From Brettanomyces bruxellensis (taxonomy: Eukaryota > Ascomycota > Pichiomycetes > Pichiales > Pichiaceae), in NCBI RefSeq assembly GCF_011074885.1, contig NC_054683.1, forward strand, positions 310,001-374,000: a DNA stretch of 64,000 nucleotides, given 5' to 3'. Positions 56,768-64,000 of the stretch are shown here, piece after piece; positions within the stretch are counted from its first letter, which is position 1, and every line of letters starts with the position of its first letter. A model generated the notes under the pieces. That model saw only the letters and a program-made list of their open reading frames with translations. It had not been told where the DNA came from and ran no database searches. The translations under genes were made by a program, and so were the position numbers.

Positions 56768-59680
56768 CTACAAGGGGATGACCATGAAGTTGAATTGGAA
56801 AGCAGGGGGGTTAGGATTTTGGTTAGGATTTTGGTTAGGATTTTGGTTAGGATTTTGGTTAGGATTTTGGTTTCCATTTTCGTTCCCATCTCCATCTCCA
56901 TTTTCCCCATTTCTCCGCCTCTGTGCCCTCCAGCGAGCAACTATAGTAAACGTGATGAAGGCCAAAAAAATTCCTGAAAATATAAGATCCTCTTTTCCAA
57001 CAACGTCCTCATCCCCCAGCTGGTCACCCAAATTTTCGCCCACGTTCGCGGCCAACTCGCCCCCCAAATTCTCACCGAGATTTTCTCGCACCTCGCCTCC
57101 CCGCAGAGCCCCGTCGACCCCCACGTTTATTTCGGAAAAGGGCACCTGGTGCTGCCGGAGCCGTCGGTACAAGCCCAGCAGCTCGTGCCAGGTGCGCCGC
57201 GGGAGGCCCTCCTGCTCCTGCGAGGAGCCCGAGCTGACACCCGTGAACCGGAACCACCACAGCTTAAGCCGAAGTCGGAAAAGGGCCAGCTGCACGGGGA
57301 GGTACGCATCGGGCAAAAGACGGAGTGCCTTGTCGTAATATCTCTTGGCGAGGTACAAGTCGAGGGGAACTCCGAGTCCGGACTCGTATGCGAGCCCGAG
57401 ATTGTACGAGGCCTGGTGCGATCCCTTTCCGGCGGCCTCCCGGTAGAGGCTGACTGCGCGGTCCGGGCTAGCGGAAACGTTGCCCGACGAGGCGCGCAGG
57501 CCGCGGGCGTGCAGGTCGCCGAGGAAAACCAGCGAGTCCAGGTTACCCTGGCGCGCAGACTCCCCGTAGAGATCCGCAGCCGCCAGGAACCGGCCCGGGG
57601 GCACATCGGGCGGCGTGTCGAGGTGCGCCGTCGATGGGTACAGCATGTACGCGACGGAGGCCTGCGCGCTCTCGAATCCCTCCTCGGCCGCTTGCCCGTA
57701 CGCCATCAGCGCACCCGTGTTGTCGCCGTGCGTGATTGCGCGGAACGCCCAGCGCAGGTCCGTCACGAGCGCCTCCGCCGACTCACAGAACCGCTTCGCG
57801 TAGCGGAGGGCCAGCGCCGCATCTACCCCTGGCGCATTGCCCGATTCGTACGCATCCACCACGGCCCATAGCGCAGGGAGGTACCCCTGGTAGCCGGCGA
57901 GCGTCATGAGGCGCCAGCCCGCCACAGGGTCGCCGCCCCGTGCTAAAAGCCGCCCCCACTGGTACTCGATCGCAGGGGTTGCTGCGCCGGCCGCAAACGC
58001 CTGGTAGATCTTCCCAGCCCGTACCACGTCGGCACCGGTTTCGGACATCCCGAGCCCGTACTGGTACAGAAGGCCGAGATCGGCCCCGACCGCTGCATCC
58101 CGCCGCCCGCACAACGCCCACGCCGTCCGTAGCCACTTCCGTGCCCGCACGAAGTCCTGGCTCACGCCCTCCCCGCGCAGAAGCATGTGGCCCACCGCAT
58201 AGGTGCATTTCCAGGCCACCTCGATTTCCGGGCCGCCTTCCGCGGGCTGCCCACCCATCACGTACCGCACTAGCGGTAACTCAAGACTCTCCCGCGCGCA
58301 CTCCTTCGCATTTTCAAATGCCCGCGTGTAGTTTCTCGGCCGCGAAAGCATCCCACCCTTGTAGTAGCTCCGGTACCGGCTGTACAACTCGCTGACCCGC
58401 TGCATTTTCGGGTCGTCCTCGCCATCCGCGAAAAATTCAAACCCACTTCCTGCATATCCAATTCCTGCTGCTGCCTGTTGCTGCTCTTGTTGTTGCCCAC
58501 TGTACATCCCTGCACCGCTTTCTGTGCCCATCGCGGCAGGTTTTGGATTCGCCTCGCTTGCCCACTTGCCGTACATGCCATCACTAAAATCGCTCAAGTG
58601 CATCGCAAAACTTTCCGTATTTGGTGCGAGCACCCAGTCGTCATATGCGTTTTGGAGGTTGATGTTTTTATTTATTTTAGAATGCAATTCGTCAGTGTCT
58701 GTATTTATGTATTTATTTTCTTTCTTCTTATTCTCGTTAATTGTATTCTTTGTATCTTCATTGATGCTATCTTCATTCTTCATTCCATTCTTCATCTCTT
58801 CATTCTTTATCTCATTCTTTATCTCATTCTTTATCTTTTCATTCCCCATCTCATTCTTCATCTCCTCATTCGCCATTTCATTCTTCACCTCTTCACTATT
58901 TTTCTTTTTCTTCTCTCTCCCCACACCCCGCAAAATATCATAGCTCCATCGGGCAACACGCGAATAGTAATAAAACGCCATTCCCTCATCTTTCTTCACC
59001 GACTTACCGCTAAAGTACCGATATCCCAAACACATAGCTGCACGTATATCTCCCTCATCTGCTGCAATATTGTAGTGTAACAAAGCCTTGCCCTGCTCAA
59101 CCGGAAGCTCTCCAAACAACCCTGTTGAGTAAACAAAGCCGAGAAGATAGTGGGCATGCGAAATTTTAGCATTTGCCTCTTCATCAACACCCAAAGCGTG
59201 TTTTGTAGCTTTTTCGAGGTAGTGGACCGCCTTCTTTGGCACCTGCGGAACAGAAAGGTTCCCGTATAGGTATATTTCGCCGAGTGCAGACGAGCACTCG
59301 AGGGATTGCATGTCATCAGAGGCATCCGCACACCTCTCAAGGCTTAAAAGTGCTGTTTTTTTCGCCTCACTCAACATTTCATACTGCCTTTGCCTCTTCC
59401 GCTCAATGTACCCTGGGAAATAGTCCACAGTAAATGCAATGTGAAGCTTGCGGGACTCCGGGGACGTCATATTGCCGTTTCGCCGAGCTTCTTCCTGCTC
59501 TGTTTCATTATAAAGTGTTGCTAGTGATTTGTCAAATGTCCAATGTGCATAAGTGGTGTTTGTCCCTGCATCTGCATCAATTGCAATTGCATTCTGTGCG
59601 TCTTCTGGAATCTTCTCCGCACCAAGAGTCTGCCCGTAACAAATGCACAATGCACATATCACGAGGCTTAATGTCTTCAT
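56768..59680 (-). CDS. HRD3: ER-associated degradation membrane protein Hrd3 (Sel1-like repeats)
   Basis: 970 codons. Signal peptide MKTLSLVICALCICYGQTLG, lumenal Sel1-like repeats in three groups (for example ISHAHYLLGFVYSTGLFGE, AAVGADLGLLYQYGLGMSE and ASYNLGLAYESGLGVP), a membrane segment near 897-915 (LIFSGIFLAFITFTIVARW) and a cytosolic tail with an NQNP repeat. Between about residues 255 and 340 is a Lys/Asn/Glu/Met low-complexity insert. Known: Hrd3/SEL1L partners the Hrd1 ubiquitin ligase, receives misfolded glycoproteins with Yos9 and controls Hrd1 stability. Yeast Hrd3 is 833 residues; most extra length is the insert and tail. Base composition changes abruptly within the gene: about 30% GC in the insert and about 68% in the following domain. 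Confidence 0.9.
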   Translation of the reverse strand: MKTLSLVICALCICYGQTLGAEKIPEDAQNAIAIDADAGTNTTYAHWTFDKSLATLYNETEQEEARRNGNMTSPESRKLHIAFTVDYFPGYIERKRQRQYEMLSEAKKTALLSLERCADASDDMQSLECSSALGEIYLYGNLSVPQVPKKAVHYLEKATKHALGVDEEANAKISHAHYLLGFVYSTGLFGELPVEQGKALLHYNIAADEGDIRAAMCLGYRYFSGKSVKKDEGMAFYYYSRVARWSYDILRGVGREKKKKNSEEVKNEMANEEMKNEMGNEKIKNEIKNEIKNEEMKNGMKNEDSINEDTKNTINENKKKENKYINTDTDELHSKINKNINLQNAYDDWVLAPNTESFAMHLSDFSDGMYGKWASEANPKPAAMGTESGAGMYSGQQQEQQQAAAGIGYAGSGFEFFADGEDDPKMQRVSELYSRYRSYYKGGMLSRPRNYTRAFENAKECARESLELPLVRYVMGGQPAEGGPEIEVAWKCTYAVGHMLLRGEGVSQDFVRARKWLRTAWALCGRRDAAVGADLGLLYQYGLGMSETGADVVRAGKIYQAFAAGAATPAIEYQWGRLLARGGDPVAGWRLMTLAGYQGYLPALWAVVDAYESGNAPGVDAALALRYAKRFCESAEALVTDLRWAFRAITHGDNTGALMAYGQAAEEGFESAQASVAYMLYPSTAHLDTPPDVPPGRFLAAADLYGESARQGNLDSLVFLGDLHARGLRASSGNVSASPDRAVSLYREAAGKGSHQASYNLGLAYESGLGVPLDLYLAKRYYDKALRLLPDAYLPVQLALFRLRLKLWWFRFTGVSSGSSQEQEGLPRRTWHELLGLYRRLRQHQVPFSEINVGVDGALRGGEVRENLGENLGGELAANVGENLGDQLGDEDVVGKEDLIFSGIFLAFITFTIVARWRAQRRRNGENGDGDGNENGNQNPNQNPNQNPNQNPNQNPNPPAFQFNFMVIPL
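56811..56870. repeat. HRD3: Coding 12-bp tandem repeat in the HRD3 tail
   Basis: Five exact copies of TTAGGATTTTGG on plus; on the coding strand they encode an Asn-Gln-Asn-Pro repeat in the C-terminal cytosolic tail. This is a coding minisatellite, not telomere DNA. Confidence 0.95.
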
Positions 59681-60117
59681 GAAAAATGCACTTTGTATAC
59701 TTGTCAGTTGAAGTCTATAGTGTATGATGTCTGCAGTAATTCAAAGAAAAAAAGAGAAAAAAGAATAATGTCAAGTCTAGCCGGCTCTAATGCTACCTAT
59801 GTACAAAGTTTCCTCGCGATTCAAAGTTGGGGATAAGATGAAGCAGACTTGAGTATGTATGTGTGACAAGTTGATCATATGGCCAGATAACACCGTATCA
59901 ATAAAAAAGCGGAAGTAAAATAAAATGGATGAAATAAAAAAATAAAAAANNAAAAAAATCAAGAAATAGAAAAATAAAAAAATCAAGAAATAAATGAGAT
60001 GACAATAAGACAAACGAGACTACTTGGAACGCTGATTCAATCATTTTTCAACCAATTATCTTTCCCCAAGCATCCTTCAACTAATGCATACCAACATCCT
60101 TAACTTCAAACTCCAAC
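59681..60117. other. Divergent promoter region between HRD3 and dynactin p62
   Basis: About 437 bp. The A-rich stretch near 59925-59995 contains two unresolved bases (N at 59950-59951). No gene recognised. Confidence 0.6.
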
Positions 60118-61449
60118 ATGGCCACTAGATACTTCTGCTCCTGCAGAGAACCGCATCTCCATCCTAAGGCTTCCACTAACTGGCAAGGTCTCATTCCAGA
60201 CAGTGTACGCGATGATTTAACATTCCACAAACTCGAAGAACTTCATTACTGCCCAACATGCCATCAATTGAGATGCCCCCTTTGCACCGAGACCGAAATT
60301 GCATACAAATACTGTCCGCATTGCCTCCGTCAGATGCCAAAAAAAAGTACATACTGTGAAAAGAGCTGCTTTCGATGCCCAGTCGAGAATTGCGGAGGAT
60401 ATATGAACGTGAGCTCCGAATCAGTCAGATCAGAAGATGACGTGAAGCAGTTTCTTGGCAAGCGGTTTCTTTTCACATGCCACATCTGCCACTGGACTTA
60501 CACCACCAAACTCATCACGGCCCCTCAGTCGGTCGCGTCGATCGTCCACTCGATTTGCGTCGATGGGCGCGCCGCCTCCAGTCGCTTTGCACATTTGAAA
60601 AATTACTGCAGGGACAAAATCCGCTACGAGAAGCAACTTGGTCACTACGGCAAGCACAAACAGCTGGAATCGCCACAAAAGCCTCGGCCTCCGTCCATTA
60701 TACCCGATGAGACAATGTCCGATTCCTCAAGTTTTCAAAATTCCTCGTCGCTCGTTCCCCTGACACAGCCTTTGTGTTGCAGGTACAAAACAAGATGTAA
60801 ATCATGCCGGAATCCCCTAGATGTGCCTTCGGACAAGCCGTTTTCGGGAAAATGTACACAGACGGCATGTGCCATCGACTGCATTCCCAGAATTGTGCCT
60901 TCAAGGCCATCAAACGTCCATGCTGAGGGCTTTTGGGTGTACGGAAGAACAGTTACCGTTCTCATCAACGTGCTAAACAGCTACCGGAACCCAATAAATG
61001 TGACGATATCCACAATCAGCGATCTTGACTCGTTCAACACCAACAAGGTGCACTTTCACCTCCCGTGTCGCGAGTTTAAAGTGGATTGCATCGATGAAAA
61101 TTCCAATATGAAGCATTTGAGCGATTACGTGAGGACAATCCCAACTTCGCTACTTACGAACTTTTCCTACGTGTCAAGAGTCGAACTAACTAACCGGCCT
61201 TTGGAAAGTCTCGAGGCACTTACGCCTGAAGAAACGGGTGATGTGTTTAGGAGCAAAAATGGCGTCGCTCGACCCGTCGATAGTGGTGTAAGCTGGTGTA
61301 CGGTTGCGGCTGAGGTCACCGTTGAAAGAGGTGCAGGAAATTCAGAGGATAGTGTAGTATACATTCCATTGTTTATGGCAGTGGAGTCCGATGATGGCCA
61401 GAGAATCAGCTATTGGGTGAAATTGGAATTACCGAAAAGGGGCAGGTAA
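60118..61449 (+). CDS. Dynactin subunit p62 (DCTN4 family)
   Basis: 443 codons. The N-terminal third is a Cys-rich zinc-binding module typical of dynactin p62: YFCSC, HYCPTCHQLRCPLC, YKYCPHCLRQMP, CFRCPVENCGG and FTCHICHW. A Ser-rich segment follows, then another Cys cluster (LCCRYKTRCKSCRNPLD) and a beta-rich C-terminal half (VYGRTVTVLINVLN, SYWVKLELPK). Known: p62 sits with Arp10/Arp11 and p25/p27 at the pointed end of the Arp1 filament of dynactin, which activates dynein. Length is near the animal protein (about 460). Saccharomyces lacks a recognised p62, so presence here is notable. ATG at 60118. Confidence 0.8.
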   Translation: MATRYFCSCREPHLHPKASTNWQGLIPDSVRDDLTFHKLEELHYCPTCHQLRCPLCTETEIAYKYCPHCLRQMPKKSTYCEKSCFRCPVENCGGYMNVSSESVRSEDDVKQFLGKRFLFTCHICHWTYTTKLITAPQSVASIVHSICVDGRAASSRFAHLKNYCRDKIRYEKQLGHYGKHKQLESPQKPRPPSIIPDETMSDSSSFQNSSSLVPLTQPLCCRYKTRCKSCRNPLDVPSDKPFSGKCTQTACAIDCIPRIVPSRPSNVHAEGFWVYGRTVTVLINVLNSYRNPINVTISTISDLDSFNTNKVHFHLPCREFKVDCIDENSNMKHLSDYVRTIPTSLLTNFSYVSRVELTNRPLESLEALTPEETGDVFRSKNGVARPVDSGVSWCTVAAEVTVERGAGNSEDSVVYIPLFMAVESDDGQRISYWVKLELPKRGR

Positions 61450-61623
61450 TGGGGTGGAGGGTTAGTTACAGCATTAATGAGCATGAGGCACGAGGGAGAA
61501 AAAGAGCAACGCGAAAAAAAAAAAAAAAATTGAAATTTAAATGAAATAAATAGCATGAGAAGTGGATAGTTTCTGATCTTAACATATCAATGAGGGTCTG
61601 AATACAAGTCCTTGGGTGGGATT

Positions 61624-61929
61624 ATGACCGAAAAGAAAGAAAACAGAATTGAACCAGCAACAATTGGCCGCTTGTTTCAGGCGGTGGCATTTCCAGACCC
61701 GGATAACACGAGAATCACGAAAAAAACACTAGACATGGTTTCGGAGTACATAGAGCTGTTTACAGAAGAGGCAATTACGAGAGCTAATCAATGCCGAATA
61801 GAGCAGGAACAGCAGGTGGCGAGGAACTATGAAGTGGAGGCTGGTGAGGAGAAAAAGGTACAAGATGGAGGAGTGATAGATTCGAGGCATTTAGAGGCGA
61901 TTGCAGGATTGTTGGTTTTGGACTTCTAA
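61624..61929 (+). CDS. MHF2: MHF2 / CENP-X histone-fold protein
   Basis: 101 codons from the ATG at 61624; the frame continues four codons upstream through TTG. The chain matches CENP-X/Mhf2: ATIGRLFQAVAF, then ITKKTLDMVSEYIELFTEEA in the second helix, and the C-terminal IDSRHLEAIAGLLVLDF, whose LLLDF-type ending is diagnostic. Known: forms an (MHF1-MHF2) tetramer that binds DNA, supports the Fanconi-type helicase (Mph1 in yeast) and joins the inner kinetochore CENP-T-W-S-X group. Slightly longer than yeast Mhf2 (80) by an acidic Glu/Gln/Lys loop. It lies 174 bp downstream of dynactin p62 on the same strand. Confidence 0.85.
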   Translation: MTEKKENRIEPATIGRLFQAVAFPDPDNTRITKKTLDMVSEYIELFTEEAITRANQCRIEQEQQVARNYEVEAGEEKKVQDGGVIDSRHLEAIAGLLVLDF

Positions 61930-63006
61930 GCATTTCTGGAAATGCGAATTTGCATATAGCATGAAGGTTGAATAATGGATTGGGTGGCTCAAGATATAGA
62001 ATAGCATTATAGCACCAAGATGATTGGATAAAATGGTCGGGAATAAACATCCGCTGGAAATAAATATATAAATACTGGAAATACTAGATGTCATAGGTAC
62101 GTAACTAGAGGTACTGAAATGCTAGATACCATAATAGAAGTACAGAAATACTGGAAACCATAAGTATGCAGATCTGTAAATTATAAAGGCGGTGTATAAT
62201 TTCCGTACATGCCGAGTACTGTGAAGCAAATAGTTTAGGATAAGTAAGTATTTGGGCTGTGCATGCAATGCTGTAGCAAGTATTTGGACTAATGCAATAC
62301 TATCGTAAGCATTGTAGGATGTGAATACAAATGTAGTAGTAAATCAGGATGTATATTTGATGGGTATGTGTAAATAAGTAGATGTCTCGTGGGGTAATTC
62401 AGTAGTTAAGGCAGGAAATAGGGAGCCGCTTTAAGCGGTAATGATGTAGACAACTACATCTTTAAACAGTGAATAAAGTAGATAGGTAATTATTTTACGC
62501 AATAATATCAAGTAAAAAGGTAGCAACCTTAACAACCACATGTTCAAACCTTGAATACAGTGGTGTTGAAGCCACTATTTCGGTATGAATAGGTCTTCAG
62601 GCAATAGTGCAGTTATAAGTAATTGCTTTAACTAGTAAGGAGAAACCAATTACATCTTTAGAAGTACATAGTAGAACTTGTGAAGTATGCAGGTGGCGCA
62701 TCTTTAGTTCCGATTTTAGGAGTATATGAAGTACCTAAAGAGTATCACCGAAATGCGTAGTACATCTTTAGAAATTCTTTAAAAATGCTTTAGAAATGAC
62801 TTAGAAATGTCAGAACCGTCAGAAATATCTCAGAAATGGCTTGGAAATGCCCTAAAACACACAAAGTACCTTATGGAATACACAGAAGTACCCTAAACAG
62901 CATGAATACAACAAGTAATTAACAAAGCCGGAGCACACTTCTATAGAATGGCACACCCCAGATTGTAGACAAAGCAGCGCAGAATACGCACTGCATGAAA
63001 TATAAA
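61930..63006. other. Intergenic between MHF2 and the D-lactate dehydrogenase gene
   Basis: About 1.08 kb between two stop codons facing each other. It contains drifting AT-rich repeats at about 62050-62175 (AATACTGGAAATAC-like), 62240-62320 and 62750-62880. No gene recognised. Confidence 0.6.
62755..62870. repeat. Degenerate 11-13-bp tandem repeat
   Basis: Units related to AGAAATGCTTT and AGAAATGACTT repeat about eight times, drifting toward AGAAATGGC and GGAAATGCC. Confidence 0.6.
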
Positions 63007-64000
63007 TCACTTCCTCTTGGCCAAGCCCCCCTCAGTCGGGTCAATCGGGAAAACCTTGTCCGGATTGAGGATCCGGTATGGGTCCAAAGCCATCTTGATC
63101 CGCCTCATTACAGCAACTGTATCGGGACCGGCCTCCTGCAACAAATAGTCCCTCTTGCCGATTCCAACGCCATGCTCACCTGTGACAGTTCCGTCGGCCT
63201 GAATTGCCCGGGTAACCATCCTCTCAACAGCAGCAGCAGCTTTGGCTCTGTCCTGCTTCTTGAAGAGAATGAAGCAGTGGTAGTTTCCGTCGCCGACGTG
63301 GCCGACGATCGACGCGGTGAGTTTCGACTCCGCGAGATCCTTCTTCGTGTCCTCGAGCGACTTTGCAAGTCTCGAAATGGGAACTGCGACGTCTGTGGTC
63401 CACAACTGGACGTCTTTGCCGATGTGCTCCTGGCCATACGAGATTGTAGACCACAATGCTGTTTTCCGAGCGTTCCAGAGCTCGAACTTCTCCTCGTCGG
63501 ACTCGGCAAACTTGAAATCCGTGTTGTGGTTGTTGCTGCAGATCTTTCTAACCGCCTTGATCGTGTCATCAAGCCCTGGTTTCGAGTTCCCGCCGATCTT
63601 CAACATCAACGTGGGACTCTCGTTGTACTTCATGCTGACCTCGCCACTCTCATTGACAAACTTCAACATGTTGCCGTCCAAAAGCTCCATGGCATCCAAC
63701 TGCAGTCCGCTCTGCACAAACTGCGAAACGGACGTCGACGCGTCGCCAATGGTGGGAAACGAGATCACCGCCACGTCCTGGAACTTCGGCTTCACGTTAA
63801 GCTTCAACGTGGCCTCTGTGACAATCCCCAAAGTGCCTTCTGAGCCAATGAAGAGCCCGTTCAAGTTGTAGCCTGCAGATGACTTTCTTGGTCTTTTCTT
63901 CGTCTTGATGACTGTTCCATCCGCTAAGACAACCGTCAAACTCACCACGTTCTCCTTCATGGTGCCGTACCGGGCAGCATTTGTGCTGAGCACGACGTGC
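63007..64000 (-). CDS. DLD1: FAD-dependent D-lactate dehydrogenase (cytochrome), 5' partial
   Basis: The C-terminal 330 or so codons of a gene whose start lies beyond the window. Visible motifs: STNAARYGTMKENVV and NGLFIGSEGTLGIVTEAT of the FAD-binding (PCMH) domain, then the cap domain with VGHVGDGNYHCF (metal-binding His) and the GEHGVGIGKRDYL motif, ending KMALDPYRILNPDKVFP, all typical of D-lactate dehydrogenase/D-2-hydroxyacid dehydrogenases. Known: oxidises D-lactate to pyruvate and passes electrons to cytochrome c at the mitochondrial inner membrane. The paralog group (Dld2, Dld3) cannot be fully excluded because the N-terminus is missing. Coding GC is high (about 62% over 63301-63360). 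An open frame begins at a GTG at 63993, but this is only part of the gene. Confidence 0.85.
   Translation of the reverse strand, partial: HVVLSTNAARYGTMKENVVSLTVVLADGTVIKTKKRPRKSSAGYNLNGLFIGSEGTLGIVTEATLKLNVKPKFQDVAVISFPTIGDASTSVSQFVQSGLQLDAMELLDGNMLKFVNESGEVSMKYNESPTLMLKIGGNSKPGLDDTIKAVRKICSNNHNTDFKFAESDEEKFELWNARKTALWSTISYGQEHIGKDVQLWTTDVAVPISRLAKSLEDTKKDLAESKLTASIVGHVGDGNYHCFILFKKQDRAKAAAAVERMVTRAIQADGTVTGEHGVGIGKRDYLLQEAGPDTVAVMRRIKMALDPYRILNPDKVFPIDPTEGGLAKRK

Noticed and set aside
56811..56870. Telomere-like TTAGGATTTTGG repeats
   Set aside because: They are in frame within HRD3 and encode NQNP; internal to a gene, not a telomere.
57149..58395. Antisense frames of 240 and 151 codons over HRD3
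   Set aside because: High GC removes stops by chance; Arg/Pro/Ala-rich nonsense composition.

Overview
The window is nuclear DNA of a budding yeast (Saccharomycotina). Almost every gene has a clear yeast counterpart, most genes are single exons, and three genes carry short introns with yeast-type signals (GTAAGT or GTAAGC donor, exact TACTAAC branch site). CTG must be read as leucine: conserved Leu positions in alpha-tubulin (15188-15190) and TAF9 (50323-50325) use CTG, which argues against the CTG-Ser clade. A nuclear complex I subunit (NDUFA5 type) and a dynactin p62 subunit argue against Saccharomyces itself. A Pichiaceae-type yeast such as Brettanomyces/Dekkera would fit; the species is inference. 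No tRNA, rRNA, transposon, CRISPR array or virus-like gene was recognised.

Layout. 1-4.0 kb: partial FGGY sugar kinase, BUR6 and TMS1, all on minus. 5.5-13.6 kb: Arp10-like dynactin subunit, an unrecognised gene, SLO1, NGL2 and acid trehalase. 14.7-24 kb: intronless alpha-tubulin, a Zn2Cys6 regulator, a convergent thiamine pair (TENA/PET18-like and THI80) and CKB2. 24.7-36.5 kb: HIR2-like histone chaperone subunit, MSW1, ESC2, CYC2-like flavoprotein, CIA1 and PEP12. 37-46.6 kb: bZIP factor with an Asn/Gln repeat, REX2, an unassigned methyltransferase, NDUFA5, MED6, FYV4/mS41 and HNT2. 47.6-55.2 kb: a J-domain protein with tandem SIM-like motifs, then the three spliced genes TAF9, BCH1/BUD7-like and SEC13. 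56.8-64 kb: HRD3, dynactin p62, MHF2/CENP-X and a partial D-lactate dehydrogenase.

The genes are mostly unrelated housekeeping functions, so this is not a biosynthetic cluster. Loose links are: two dynactin pointed-end subunits (Arp10-like and p62); neighbouring thiamine salvage and activation genes; secretory/ER genes (SEC13, BCH1-like, HRD3, PEP12, SLO1); and SUMO or DNA repair genes (ESC2, MHF2, SIM-bearing J-protein).

Two window-scale patterns stand out. The longer intergenic gaps often hold degenerate AT-rich tandem arrays with 12-28 bp units. Base composition is patchy, with very GC-rich coding islands in the FGGY gene, most of HRD3 and the D-lactate dehydrogenase. Many reading frames extend upstream through TTG or GTG; starts below were moved to the first plausible ATG. 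I did not find convincing evidence of a wholly new system.
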